NCBI RefSeq assembly: GCF_004342065.1
Contig: NZ_SLZU01000019.1
Coordinates: forward strand, 1-64,000
DNA from: Primorskyibacter sedentarius
Lineage (GTDB): Bacteria; Pseudomonadota; Alphaproteobacteria; Rhodobacterales; Rhodobacteraceae
Reading direction: 5' to 3'
DNA length: 64,000 bases
Positions 45,588-54,577 of this stretch are shown in pieces. The position numbers were made by a program, and so were the translations under genes. Under the pieces are notes generated by a model. The model worked only from the letters and a program-made list of their open reading frames with translations, was not told the DNA's origin and ran no database searches. Every line of letters starts with the position of its first letter. Position 1 is the stretch's first letter.

Positions 45588-45682
45588 AGTGCGAAAACTG
45601 AGATTTTGTAGCGGGCTGGACCCGATGCGAAACCTTACAAAGGTCTCGTGAAGCTTGCTTCTCGGGGCCTTTTTCTTTTTTT
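45588..45682 (+). ncRNA. Counter-transcribed RNA (incompatibility RNA) of the repABC module
   Basis: In repABC plasmids a small antisense RNA made between repB and repC blocks repC expression and sets copy number. Here the plus strand has a promoter-like pair (45555-45582) and a very strong terminator. The 5' end is estimated; known ctRNAs are often shorter (about 60 nt), so the real start may lie nearer 45620. Confidence 0.75.
45639..45682 (+). terminator. Rho-independent terminator of the ctRNA
   Basis: AAAGGTCTCGTGAAGC (45639-45654) and GCTTCTCGGGGCCTTT (45657-45672) pair over 16 positions with one T-T mismatch and some G-U pairs, and a T-rich run continues to 45682. Confidence 0.88.
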
Positions 45683-45720
45683 GCCTGTATCGTGCCTCCT
45701 TCTTTTTTGGTTGCTCTTCC

Positions 45721-46650
45721 TCAGTCTTCTGAGCGCCTCCAGCGCTCATGAAGCTCGGTAATCAACTGTGGGGCATTGCCCTTCAACCAGCTGACAAAAT
45801 CAGGGTCGTCTACTGTCAGGTCTAGTTTGAGTTGCTTGCCTCGGCGACCGGCCTTGACTGTCGCAGCTCCGACACCAGGGATCGATAAGACCGGTTCGCT
45901 TTTTCGCGTTGGCTTTGCCACATCTCCTGTCTCTTTCGCAGCGGAGAGTACAGAAAGGAATGCCCTGTCTGAAACGTCGCCAACTGGGCCGGAATGTTCA
46001 GTTTTGCTTGCGTGCGCGATAGCGACGAGGGACGCATAATGGATCTTTGACGTTTCCAATACTTTCTTGAGGTCTTCCCATCGAGGCCGTCCGATGCCAG
46101 GTGCCGCGCCGATGGCTTGGATGAGATCGTCACCAACCTTTCGAACGACACTCAACATCTGCGAGACGCCCGCCTCGTGCAGATTGAGAACTTCAGCGAC
46201 GCCCCTATTGGTACGTTCAGCACCGTGCAGATGATCGCCTTGAAGAAGCGCTCGTGCGACTAGCGCGCGCTCTATAAAGCTAAGATCACGACGCTCCTGG
46301 TTTTCGAGAAGTTGATCACGGAGCGCTTGATCTCCCTCTAAATCAGTGACGATAGCGCGAACCTTGATGCCGAGCTCACGACATGCTTCGAGACGCCTAC
46401 GCCCGTAGATCAGACTGTATCGATCGCCTTCCAAGGGCCGAACCAGAACCGGTACGCGCTGGCCGTTCTTTGATATTGAATCTCTAAGGCCCTCTACGTC
46501 GATTTCTAACCTGTCTTCCAGACGTCCTTCGGTTTCGATCTGCCCGGGGTCTATCTCGAAAATGCCACCGCGCAGTCGACGCCCTTCCAAGGCATCAGGA
46601 GCGTTGCGAAGTGTCTGCAACGGCAGGCCCAGTTTAGGTTTTCTCGCCAT
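45721..46650 (-). CDS. repB: Plasmid partitioning protein RepB (ParB family)
   Basis: Centromere-binding protein of 309 residues. The ATG at 46648-46650 (MARKPKLGLP) follows GGGGGCGGA and lies inside repA by 17 bases. ParB N-terminal domain at about 45-130 (QRVPVLVRPLEGDRYSLIYG, RRRLEACRELGIKVRAIV, LLENQERRDLSFIERA), then a helix-turn-helix (NRGVAEVLNLHEAGVSQML) and the RepB C-terminal domain. It would bind the palindromes at 44223-44297 and recruit RepA. Confidence 0.94.
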   Translation of the reverse strand: MARKPKLGLPLQTLRNAPDALEGRRLRGGIFEIDPGQIETEGRLEDRLEIDVEGLRDSISKNGQRVPVLVRPLEGDRYSLIYGRRRLEACRELGIKVRAIVTDLEGDQALRDQLLENQERRDLSFIERALVARALLQGDHLHGAERTNRGVAEVLNLHEAGVSQMLSVVRKVGDDLIQAIGAAPGIGRPRWEDLKKVLETSKIHYASLVAIAHASKTEHSGPVGDVSDRAFLSVLSAAKETGDVAKPTRKSEPVLSIPGVGAATVKAGRRGKQLKLDLTVDDPDFVSWLKGNAPQLITELHERWRRSED

Positions 46651-47827
46651 TCCGCCCCCAAGTGTCCTGAATAATTTCAGAGATCTCATCATTAACAGCG
46701 TTCATGGACTCGATCGCGCGGTCAAAGGTTTGCCGCGTGAAGTCCCTCTTGTCGGCCTCATAGAGCGTCTGCTTCGTCAAGCCGGCATCAGAGATCGCAG
46801 TCGACTCAACCATGTGATTGGTGAGAACTGAGCGACCAAATAGGCCACGAATAAAGGCAATAACCTCGGTTTGAGGGGCATCCCCAACCTTGTAGCGGGT
46901 CGGCAGAAAGCGCAGCCAGTCGAAACGCAGATTTGCACCAGCATCCCGGATCACACCAAGAAGATCCGCTGTCATGCGCAGGAACTGTGACATGGACATG
47001 AGGTCCAACATTTGTGGGTGGACGGTTACGAGTACACCGGATGAGGCGGATAGTGCTGACATTGTTAGAAAGCCGAGCTGTGGCGGGCAGTCGATTACAA
47101 CGACGTCGTAGTCATTTTCAACGCTATCGAGCGCGTCACGAACCCGTGCAAAGAACGCTTTTGCACCGCCACTTTGAATTGCTGCAGGCGTTTCATGCTC
47201 GAATTCCATGAGCTCGAGGTTGCCGGGGATCAGATCGAGGCCACGAATATATGTCTTGCGGATAACATCGGAGATCGGAACAGGATCTTCGTAACGGACT
47301 GCGTCGTAGAGCGTTCCACCTTCCATAAGGTCGAGTTCGGGTTGGATTCCGTGAAGAGCAGAGAGCGAAGCCTGGGGGTCGAGATCGATCGCGAGTACCC
47401 GGTATCCCTTAAGCGCAAGGCGTTGCGCCAGATGCGCAGAAGTCGTGGTTTTGCCGGACCCGCCCTTAAAGTTGACGACCGATACAACCTGCAGCTCATC
47501 GCCTTCGCGACGGCCAGGCAAATAGGTTCCTAGTTTTTTTGCATTTCTTTCAAGCGTTTGGCGAATTTCCCAGATGTCATCAAGAGTGTAGCGGCGGTGA
47601 CTGCCGGCGGTCGTCTCAACGTCAGCAATTTTGCCTTCTCGATGAAGCTTCCGAAGGTATGTATGGTCAACGCCTAGCAACTCAGCGGCTTCACCGCTGG
47701 TCAACGTACGCATCGCTTTCTTTGCATCCGGTGGGAAGTGGGCAGCCCGCTGGGCGTGAAGGTTCGATGCGAGAAGTTCCGCGTAGTGCCCGATGGCGAT
47801 ATCGAGATCCTGGTCTGCTTCGCTCAT
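46634..47827 (-). CDS. repA: Plasmid partitioning protein RepA (ParA family)
   Basis: ParA-type ATPase of 397 residues. An N-terminal MerR-like helix-turn-helix (TSGEAAELLGVDHTYLRKLH, 43-62) precedes the deviant Walker A KGGSGKTTT (121-129) and the Walker A' and B motifs (VLAIDLDPQASLS, VVVIDCPPQ). RepA segregates the plasmid with RepB and represses the operon. The order repA-repB-repC and overlaps are canonical. Confidence 0.95.
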   Translation of the reverse strand: MSEADQDLDIAIGHYAELLASNLHAQRAAHFPPDAKKAMRTLTSGEAAELLGVDHTYLRKLHREGKIADVETTAGSHRRYTLDDIWEIRQTLERNAKKLGTYLPGRREGDELQVVSVVNFKGGSGKTTTSAHLAQRLALKGYRVLAIDLDPQASLSALHGIQPELDLMEGGTLYDAVRYEDPVPISDVIRKTYIRGLDLIPGNLELMEFEHETPAAIQSGGAKAFFARVRDALDSVENDYDVVVIDCPPQLGFLTMSALSASSGVLVTVHPQMLDLMSMSQFLRMTADLLGVIRDAGANLRFDWLRFLPTRYKVGDAPQTEVIAFIRGLFGRSVLTNHMVESTAISDAGLTKQTLYEADKRDFTRQTFDRAIESMNAVNDEISEIIQDTWGRNGEKT

Positions 47828-48308
47828 GTCTGCCCCGATCCGTGGGCGCGTTTTTTATGTGTCCGCGCGTTATTTTTCGAGACTATTGCCCGAGCAGCTG
47901 GATTCGTGCAAGTACTTTCTAGATTTGGTACTCGGAAAGGCCACAAACACAAGAGCGATCAAGTCACGTTCCAGCGCTTGGCAAGGTATAACTCTTGCCA
48001 TCCGTTTGCCTGCTAAGTTTGTACTGAAACTCGGCGTAAGGGGGGGGAGGTCAAATGGTCTTTGCTTGTTCGACGTCCGCCCCTAGCCGATGAAATTCCG
48101 CGAGAGCTATGCCGGTTCCGAAGACAAATGCGCTTAGAGCAGCATCTGAGGCCCGACGCCGCGCATGTGATCAAGTGTGATTTGGTGAGGCGCCGGATTG
48201 CGCAACGGCATTTCTTAGTACCTTCGCGCCAACCCGTTCCAGAATGGTGGGGGGCCTTGCTCTTAGGTATTTGTGCGATCCTTCTTGTCTTGAACGAAAT
48301 GTTACATT
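47828..48308. other. repABC upstream region
   Basis: About 480 bases between repA and the convergent-side end of oxyR. The repABC promoter and RepA operator should lie in the first 150 bases; the GCGCG-flanked T-rich stretch near 47847-47872 is a possible site. ORFs in the rest (48062-48457 plus strand, 48013-48408 minus strand) look non-coding and overlap oxyR. Confidence 0.4.
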
Positions 48309-49220
48309 TCATGCGTCGTGAATTGAAGCATTTTGCAATTGCCGGGTTTGACAAAGCACGTCTGAAAGTTTCACAAACAAATCCTTCCGCGCAGAATTGG
48401 TGCGCCATGCGAGCACGATTTGTCGCGGGCAGGCGTCAGGAAGAGGGGTCAGGCTGACTTCGGCTTTTGACACAATGCCAGCATCAATCGCCAGATTTGG
48501 AAGCAACGTGACACCCAAACCTTCGGATACCATTGCAACCAGAGTCGTCAGGCTGGTTGCCGCAAAGGTCTCGTCCTGCTCAAGGGGTCGATCCGGATAC
48601 GCCTGCAATGCGTGCCGCTGAAGGCAGTGACCTTTTTCCAAAAGCATCAGTTGTCCGACATCCTTAAGAGCAGAATGACCAGTCTGACGGGGCTGCGACG
48701 CATTTGGCGGCGTTGCCAGTTGATAGCCGTCTTCAAACAAATGCCTGATTTCAAGCGATCCGGTGTCAAAGGGAAGGGCGATCAGTATTACGTCCAAACG
48801 CCCCTTGTTCAGCCCTTCGATCAACGACTCGGTCATTTCTTCGCGCAGATACAGCCGCAGACCGGGAAACCGCGCGCGTATCAGCGGCAGGGCCTGCGGG
48901 ATCAGATAGGGTCCTATCGTGGGGATCGCGCCCAACCGCAAATCGCCAATTTCAGGGTCCTGGTGCGCGTGCGCCAATTCCTCGATCTCTTTGGCGTCTA
49001 GCAGCAGGGCGCGGGCACGCTCGACGATCTGATCCCCCAGCGGTGTCAACATCACGCTACGCCGGGTGCGTTCGATCAACCGCACGCCCAGGCGGTCTTC
49101 AAGTTCCTTGATGCCGGCGCTGAGCGTCGGCTGCGTGACAAAGCTGATCTCGGCGGCGCGTGAGAAATTCGACGTGTCAGCCACGGCAATCAGGAACTGA
49201 AGATGGCGCAGAGTAAACAT
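48309..49220 (-). CDS. oxyR: OxyR-type LysR regulator with only the peroxidatic Cys199 kept
   Basis: A 303-residue LysR protein, start at MFTLRHLQFL (49220). The region around the sensing site reads LLEKGHCLQRHALQAY: Cys199 of OxyR is kept at exactly residue 199, but residue 208 is Tyr instead of the resolving Cys. Downstream FAATSLTTLVAMVSEGLGVTLLP matches OxyR. It is divergent from a peroxiredoxin and Dps gene, classic OxyR targets. It may sense peroxide through sulfenic acid or a different partner Cys (two more occur near the C-terminus). Confidence 0.88.
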   Translation of the reverse strand: MFTLRHLQFLIAVADTSNFSRAAEISFVTQPTLSAGIKELEDRLGVRLIERTRRSVMLTPLGDQIVERARALLLDAKEIEELAHAHQDPEIGDLRLGAIPTIGPYLIPQALPLIRARFPGLRLYLREEMTESLIEGLNKGRLDVILIALPFDTGSLEIRHLFEDGYQLATPPNASQPRQTGHSALKDVGQLMLLEKGHCLQRHALQAYPDRPLEQDETFAATSLTTLVAMVSEGLGVTLLPNLAIDAGIVSKAEVSLTPLPDACPRQIVLAWRTNSARKDLFVKLSDVLCQTRQLQNASIHDA

Positions 49221-49223
49221 ATA

Positions 49224-49262
49224 GAGAAATCCAATCACTATTAGAAATATATTCGATTTCTC
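49224..49262. promoter_or_regulatory. Inverted repeat in the oxyR-peroxiredoxin divergent region
   Basis: GAGAAATC (49224-49231) and GATTTCTC (49255-49262) form a perfect 8-bp inverted repeat centred about 31 bp apart, directly upstream of oxyR in a lower-GC segment. A LysR-type tetramer site is plausible; it does not match the classical OxyR half-site spacing. Confidence 0.45.
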
Positions 49263-49322
49263 TTATAAGTGGCAAGTCGCTATCTCAAGGTTGTCGAAAT
49301 GATCGCTTGAAGGAATATAGAC

Positions 49323-49967
49323 ATGAATGAAGCTGTAAAGCCCGCCGGTCCGCGCTTGAACGAAGCTGCCCCGGCGTTTGATGCGCCCACCACCGATGGC
49401 CGCAAGACGCTTGAAGATTACCGTGGCAAATGGCTGATCCTTTTCTCGCACCCTGCGGATTTCACACCTGTATGCACAACCGAATTCATCGCCTTCGCGA
49501 AAAAACATGATGAGTTCACCGCAATGAACACCGAACTGTTAGGCCTGTCGATTGACAGCCATTACAGCCACATCGCGTGGATGCTGAACATCAAGGAAAA
49601 GTTTGGCGTGGAAATTCGCTTTCCGATCATCGCAGATCTGAACATGGCCGTTGCTCAATTCTATGGGATGATTCAACCGGGAGCTTCGGACACAGCTGCC
49701 GTTCGCGCCACCTTCATCATTGATCCCGAGGGCGTTTTGCGCGCGATGGTCTATTATCCCATGAACGCGGGCCGGTCCGTGGACGAAATTCACCGCCTGC
49801 TGGTCGCCTTACAGACCGCCGACGAAAATCAGTGTGCCATGCCTGAAAACTGGAAACCAGGTGATGAGGTGATCGTACCGACACCTGCCACACCGAATTC
49901 GGCGATGGCCCGTGCGGGCGAAGGCTATAACACCGTGGATTGGTATTTTTCGACCCGCGCCCTCTGA
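49323..49967 (+). CDS. Peroxiredoxin, Prx6/1-Cys type
   Basis: A 214-residue peroxide reductase. The peroxidatic Cys is in PADFTPVCTTEF (about 51), with the conserved Arg in VRATFIIDPEG and the long C-terminal domain characteristic of the Prx6 group. A second Cys (NQCAMPENWKPG, about 168) could resolve the disulfide, as in some archaeal relatives. GGAA-type ribosome site at about 49311. The first gene activated from the oxyR side. Confidence 0.93.
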   Translation: MNEAVKPAGPRLNEAAPAFDAPTTDGRKTLEDYRGKWLILFSHPADFTPVCTTEFIAFAKKHDEFTAMNTELLGLSIDSHYSHIAWMLNIKEKFGVEIRFPIIADLNMAVAQFYGMIQPGASDTAAVRATFIIDPEGVLRAMVYYPMNAGRSVDEIHRLLVALQTADENQCAMPENWKPGDEVIVPTPATPNSAMARAGEGYNTVDWYFSTRAL

Positions 49968-50020
49968 CAAATTCAGAGTGGGCCAGATGGCACGCCCCCT
50001 CAAAGAAAAGGAACAGTCTT

Positions 50021-50464
50021 ATGACATCTGTATCGCAATCAAACATCGACTCTCTCAACGCCGTTCTGGGCCAGACTTTCAGGCTCTATGTCCAAACGCA
50101 TGGGTACCACTGGAATGTTGAAGGTCCGAACTTTCGCCAGTTGCATGTCGTTTTTGAGGAGCAGTACCAGAATCTTTGGGCGGCGCTGGACGTCATCGCG
50201 GAACGTATCCGCACCCAAGGGGCTTATGCTCCAGCCAGCGTAGCGGCGCTGGTGGCACTGGCTGGTCCTGAAGAGGAGCCTGCCCAATCGGCTGAAGATA
50301 TGGTGGCAAGACTTATCACCGGGCACGAAGCGCTTGCCAACGCCATACGCGACGCCATCAAGACGGCTGCGGAGGCAGAAGATGAAGTGTCCGTCGGCGT
50401 GCTGTCCGATCGTCTTGAATGGCATGAAAAAGAGCTTTGGATGATGAAGGCGAGCACGCGTTAG
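50021..50464 (+). CDS. dps: Dps/ferritin-like DNA-protecting protein
   Basis: A 147-residue Dps-family protein, forming 12-mers that oxidise and store iron using peroxide. Start MTSVSQSNIDSLN at 50021, preceded by AAAAGGAA. The ferroxidase motif is HGYHWNVEGPNFRQLHVVFEE (about 28-48). It follows the peroxiredoxin by 53 bases and is probably co-transcribed. Confidence 0.92.
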   Translation: MTSVSQSNIDSLNAVLGQTFRLYVQTHGYHWNVEGPNFRQLHVVFEEQYQNLWAALDVIAERIRTQGAYAPASVAALVALAGPEEEPAQSAEDMVARLITGHEALANAIRDAIKTAAEAEDEVSVGVLSDRLEWHEKELWMMKASTR

Positions 50465-50934
50465 ATCCGTTACCACGTCACGACCACAGTGTTTGCCTCT
50501 CTAAACGGGGGCAAGCACTGATACAGGATACACCTCAGGACCAAGCCCATCTTCAAAGCCTTCTTGGACGCGACTACGGGAAGTTGGGCGTCGCTGTATG
50601 GCGACCCAACGGGATGGAGGGAGCGAGCGTCGATCCGGTGCTGAATCTAGATCCGTCTTAAGGGGTCTATCTCTTAGCACGAGATGCCAAAAATCGGACC
50701 TTGCCAATGCCCAGACTCTTGTCGGCGCCGCAGTAGGCAAACATCCGAGGAGGGCATCTGCGAGCTTAGGAAGACAACGCTCGTTCGGACCTGAAGATTC
50801 CGGTGAAGTGCCTTTCCTCACGTTGATCCGGTTGGGTGCCTACGTCCGGCGCACAAGGATTGATCTGAGTCAAAGACATATTCTTAAGACTGAATATATT
50901 TTGGCCGCGAACACCGATTGTTGGAGCAAATGCA
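50465..50934. other. Intergenic region with FNR-type box near its right end
   Basis: About 470 bases. Antisense and sense ORFs of about 100 residues here lack start signals and similarity. The right end contains the FNR-like box and an inverted repeat described separately; a terminator for dps was not clearly seen. Confidence 0.4.
50860..50873. promoter_or_regulatory. FNR/DNR-type box
   Basis: TTGATCTGAGTCAA matches TTGAT-N4-ATCAA except for one base (GTCAA). It lies 62 bases before the start at 50935. Followed at 50878-50897 by ATATTC-N8-GAATAT, another inverted repeat. Activation under oxygen limitation or NO is inferred. Confidence 0.6.
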
Positions 50935-52152
50935 ATGACCCGAAGCCAAAAGCACGTCGCCGAAGCATATTCGCCGCTCTACTTTCTGGCCTCTCTTGGG
51001 GCAGGGGGGCTGACCGTCACATTCTTCATGTACCTGATGTTCTGGGTCCCGCACGCAGGTCGGACCGTGCCAATCTTCGAAGATCTGATGGCTGTCTTTG
51101 CCAATGGTCCGATCCTGCTTCAGGCAGCTGTCGTGGTGGCAATGGCAGGCATTGCGATCTTCGCCTTCCTTAACGTGAAGTCGTTGATCTGGAACTTGTC
51201 TTCCCTGTCACGCTTTCGAAAGACAAAAAGCTACGAAGCACTGCGCTCTTCGAATGGTGAAACCACTTTGTTGGCTGGACCTTTGGCTGCAGCAATGACA
51301 GTCAACGCCATGTTCATACTCGGACTCGTCTTTGTTCCCGGGCTTTGGCGGGTGGTGGAATACCTGTTTCCTTTGGCACTGATAGCGTTCCTCGCGATTG
51401 GCGTTTGGGCGTTTCTGCTGATCGGCGACTTTCTGGGCCGTGTGCTAACCAAAGGCGGCGTGTTCGATGTAACCGCCCACAATTCCTTTGCGCAGCTTAT
51501 GCCAGCCTTTGCACTGGCGATGGTGTCCGTCGGTCTGGCTGCCCCCTCTGCGATGAGTGGCAATGCGCTGGTTGTTGGCGCGTCGCTCGTCTTGTCGACC
51601 TTCTTTGGTACCGCCGCGATCCTCTACACGGTTGTCGTCGGCGTCACTGCATTCAGTTCGATGTTGCACTATGGCACCGCACGCGAAGCGGGTCCGACAC
51701 TGATGGTGATCGTTCCGATTATGACCGTGTTGGGCATCATGTCCTTGCGCCAAAGCCACGGATTGCATGTGGGGTTTGAGCTTCATCAAACCGCAGGCGA
51801 AACCATGATCTTTCTTGCCCGCCTTCTGACCGTGCAGGTTCTGTTTCTGATGCTTGGGCTGCTGGTGCTGCGCCGTCAGGATTACTTTGCTGATTTCGTG
51901 TTTGGCCATAAGAAATCGCCCGGTTCATATGCGCTCGTCTGTCCCGGGGTTGCCCTTTCGGTGATGCTGCATTTCTTCATCAACAAAGGTCTGGAGGCTG
52001 CGGGACTGATCGGCAAGTTCGGCATCGCATACTGGAGCCTGACCGCCATTGCCTTGCTGGCTCAGATCATGATGATCGCACTCGTTTTTCGGCTGAACCG
52101 GCAGCATTTTTCGGCCAAGGGGACGCCGGACAACATGGTGCCAGCCGAATAA
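50935..52152 (+). CDS. Multi-pass membrane protein of unknown function (405 aa)
   Basis: About ten hydrophobic segments, no soluble domain. The start MTRSQKHVAEAYSPLYFL at 50935 is followed by GAGGLTVTFFMYLMFWVPH. I do not recognise a characterised family; it may belong to the membrane-protein group annotated TsoY in some databases, which I cannot confirm. The size and helix count recall TDT/SLAC1 transporters but the sequence motifs differ. It is preceded by an FNR-type box and stands next to nsrR/cyd, so a role in low-oxygen or nitrosative conditions is likely. Confidence 0.75.
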   Translation: MTRSQKHVAEAYSPLYFLASLGAGGLTVTFFMYLMFWVPHAGRTVPIFEDLMAVFANGPILLQAAVVVAMAGIAIFAFLNVKSLIWNLSSLSRFRKTKSYEALRSSNGETTLLAGPLAAAMTVNAMFILGLVFVPGLWRVVEYLFPLALIAFLAIGVWAFLLIGDFLGRVLTKGGVFDVTAHNSFAQLMPAFALAMVSVGLAAPSAMSGNALVVGASLVLSTFFGTAAILYTVVVGVTAFSSMLHYGTAREAGPTLMVIVPIMTVLGIMSLRQSHGLHVGFELHQTAGETMIFLARLLTVQVLFLMLGLLVLRRQDYFADFVFGHKKSPGSYALVCPGVALSVMLHFFINKGLEAAGLIGKFGIAYWSLTAIALLAQIMMIALVFRLNRQHFSAKGTPDNMVPAE

Positions 52153-52300
52153 GGCTGTACCGAACTGAACACGGTTCCGGCCTTCTTCCAGCAAGGCCGG
52201 GATTAACTTGGAATATAGACCGTCCCATTTGGCCGGGTAACCCAGAATACCGCAGCGTGCGATATCGTCGCAAAGTGCAGACACGCGCGGTTATTTGGAC

Positions 52301-52780
52301 CTAGACGACCGGTTTCGAGCTTTCGTTGCAGGAAAGGGCGCCTCTGGGCGACATTTCCAAAAGGGACGCGAGTCCGCAGTTGCCTTTTACAAGATCAGCC
52401 AGCGTAACCATATCAAGCTCGTGATAGAAGGCTTCGAGCGCCCGCGAAATGTAGGTGCGCAGACGACAGGTGGCTGAAAGCGGACAAGAGTTCGTCTCCT
52501 GATCAAAACATTCCGCGAAAGGAACACCAGCTTCGAAGACGCGAAAGACAGCGCCGATCGATATCTGTTCCATAGGACGCGCAAGGCGAAGCCCGCCGCT
52601 GCGTCCACGGATGGTTTCAACAAATCCGCTTCCGTGCAAAAGGTTGACGACCTGCAGCAGGTGATGGGTCGAGGCATTGCATTTCTCGGCAATTTCAGAC
52701 GTACGAACAGTGACGCCTTCGTTGACAGCGCAGGCCATCAGAATGCGGGCAGCCAGGTTTGTCCGTATGGTCAGGCGCAT
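52301..52780 (-). CDS. nsrR: NsrR-type Rrf2 repressor
   Basis: A 159-residue Rrf2-family regulator. The winged helix (TVRTSEIAEKCNASTHHLLQ, about 24-43) is followed by three cysteines in ECFDQETNSCPLSATC, the Fe-S ligands of NsrR, which senses nitric oxide. The C-terminal ALEAFYHELDMVTLADLV is also NsrR-like. Start MRLTIRTNLAAR at 52780. Divergent from cydDC, which it probably represses. IscR or RirA are less likely given the Cys spacing and context. Confidence 0.85.
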   Translation of the reverse strand: MRLTIRTNLAARILMACAVNEGVTVRTSEIAEKCNASTHHLLQVVNLLHGSGFVETIRGRSGGLRLARPMEQISIGAVFRVFEAGVPFAECFDQETNSCPLSATCRLRTYISRALEAFYHELDMVTLADLVKGNCGLASLLEMSPRGALSCNESSKPVV

Positions 52781-52838
52781 ATAAGTCCTATCAGGATTGC
52801 GAGTTTTAGTATTCTTGCTTGCCAGTCTGGCGATGTAT

Positions 52839-52852
52839 TTGATCCAGATCAC
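52839..52852. promoter_or_regulatory. FNR-type box between nsrR and cydD
   Basis: TTGATCCAGATCAC matches TTGAT-N4-ATCAA at nine of ten positions. It sits 58 bases before cydD and 59 before nsrR, so it could control both directions. Confidence 0.6.
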
Positions 52853-52909
52853 ATAAACGCATTGCAAACTAGGATAACTGACATTTAAAACTCAAGTTAA
52901 GAGGGCTGT

Positions 52910-54577
52910 GTGGCGCATCAACAAAGCAGTGGTGAAGTCAAACCCTATGCGATTTCATCAAGCGATTGGCTTACTCCGGGCCGTAAATGCCAGAAGGGGG
53001 CCGCGGTTTTCGCAGTTTTGGCCAGCCTGGTCTGGCCGGTGCAAGCGGCGTTGGTCGCGTTCGCGCTCGGGGGGCTGCTGACGGGGGCCGATGTGTCGCC
53101 CGTTTGGGTCGCTTGCGGCTTTATCATCTTGGGTGTGGTGCGGGCCGTCCTTGGGATCAAATCCGAATCTTTGGCCGAAACCGCCGCAGACCGCGTTGTC
53201 CACACGGCGCGCGCGCATATTGTTGCGTCTGAGGCTAAACGCGCCTCGGACAGCCCCTTTGGCGGTGCGGGCGGTATTTCAGCTTTGGCGAGCGAAAAAC
53301 TGGATCATCTGACCGCCTATATCACCCGCTATGCTTCGGCGCGGGCGCGCGTGATGGTCGTACCAATTGTCATCTTCGTGCTCGCCCTGTGGTCTTCTTG
53401 GGCCGTCGCGCTGATCCTTCTTGTTTCCGGTCCTCTCATTCCCGTGTTCATGGCACTGGTCGGGATGGCCGCAAAAGAGGCAAGCCAACGCCAGATGGCC
53501 GAGATCGGGACATTGAATGATCTTCTTGTCGAGCGATTGTCGGCGCTCGTTGATATTCGGCTGCTGGGGGCGAACGAAACAGTCCTTGACGGCTTCTCGG
53601 CACAGGCAGGCGACTTGCGCAAACGCACGATGGCCGTTTTGCGGGTGGCGTTCCTGTCGTCCACCGTGTTGGAGCTTTTTGCCGCCATCGGTGTGGCGAT
53701 GGTGGCGGTCTATGTCGGCTTTTCGCTTCTGGGTGCCCTTGAATTCGGCACTTGGGGTGGTCCGTTGTCCCCGCATACGGGCATATTTCTTTTGCTACTT
53801 GCGCCTGAGTTCTATCAACCGATGCGCGATCTGGCGGCAGCCTGGCATGACAAAGCCTCTGCCGATGCCGTCTTTACCGAGCTTTCCGAGTGGAGTGGGA
53901 TCGAAACTCCGAGCTTGCTGGGGCAGGGCGGCTCCGCAAGCCCGCTTGCCGGTCCCGCCAGCGTAACGTTGCGGGGATGTGCCTTGCCGGGCGGCGGTGT
54001 CCTGGATGACATTGACGTATTGCCCGGCGAAAAAGTTGCTCTGATGGGGGCAAGCGGGACCGGCAAGACGTCCGTTTTGCGGATGATCGCAGGGCTACTT
54101 TCGCCGGTTTCGGGCAGCGTTCTGGTGGCCGGTCGACCGCTGGACACGACGACGGCGGATGCCTGGCGCACGCGGATCGGTTGGATGCCGCAGGCGCCCC
54201 GCTTTCTGAATGCCAGCTTGCGCCACAACCTGACGCTTGGCCGGGGCAAAGACCCGTCACAGGCACTGGACCTGGCCGCAGTGGGGCAGGTTGTTGCAGC
54301 CCTTCCGCAGGGCTTGAATACACGCCTTGGCGAAACCGGTGGCGGTCTTTCTGGCGGCGAGGCGCGGCGCATTACACTGGCCCGTGCAATTCACGGCGAT
54401 CCGGACGTGATTCTGGCGGATGAGCCGACCGCTGATCTGGATGCGGACACGGCAGCGGCTGTGACCAGCGGGCTTCTTGCGCACGCGGATCGCGGCGCAA
54501 CGCTGATCGTGGCGACACATGACAGCATTCTGGCTGCAAAGATGGACCGGGTCATCTGGATCGGACGCAGGTCATGA
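52910..54577 (+). CDS. cydD: Thiol reductant ABC exporter subunit CydD
   Basis: A 555-residue fused membrane/ATPase half-transporter; CydDC exports glutathione or cysteine (or haem-linked substrates) and is needed to assemble cytochrome bd. Six membrane segments fill the first half; the ATPase has GASGTGKTS Walker A (about 381), LSGGEARR signature and VILADEPTADLD. The start is a GTG (52910) with GAGGG upstream. It overlaps cydC by four bases. Confidence 0.93.
   Translation: MAHQQSSGEVKPYAISSSDWLTPGRKCQKGAAVFAVLASLVWPVQAALVAFALGGLLTGADVSPVWVACGFIILGVVRAVLGIKSESLAETAADRVVHTARAHIVASEAKRASDSPFGGAGGISALASEKLDHLTAYITRYASARARVMVVPIVIFVLALWSSWAVALILLVSGPLIPVFMALVGMAAKEASQRQMAEIGTLNDLLVERLSALVDIRLLGANETVLDGFSAQAGDLRKRTMAVLRVAFLSSTVLELFAAIGVAMVAVYVGFSLLGALEFGTWGGPLSPHTGIFLLLLAPEFYQPMRDLAAAWHDKASADAVFTELSEWSGIETPSLLGQGGSASPLAGPASVTLRGCALPGGGVLDDIDVLPGEKVALMGASGTGKTSVLRMIAGLLSPVSGSVLVAGRPLDTTTADAWRTRIGWMPQAPRFLNASLRHNLTLGRGKDPSQALDLAAVGQVVAALPQGLNTRLGETGGGLSGGEARRITLARAIHGDPDVILADEPTADLDADTAAAVTSGLLAHADRGATLIVATHDSILAAKMDRVIWIGRRS

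Noticed and set aside
48062-48457. 131-residue plus-strand ORF before oxyR
   Set aside because: Overlaps the oxyR end, lacks a ribosome site and has only one hydrophobic patch; looks like chance.
49201-49262. Classical OxyR binding site ATAG-N7-CTAT
   Set aside because: ATAG and CTAT occur but with the wrong spacing (13 bases); only a generic inverted repeat is reported.
50598-51173. 191-residue plus-strand ORF overlapping the start of the 405-residue membrane protein
   Set aside because: It overlaps the better supported gene in another frame, runs through the FNR-type box and shows no domain.
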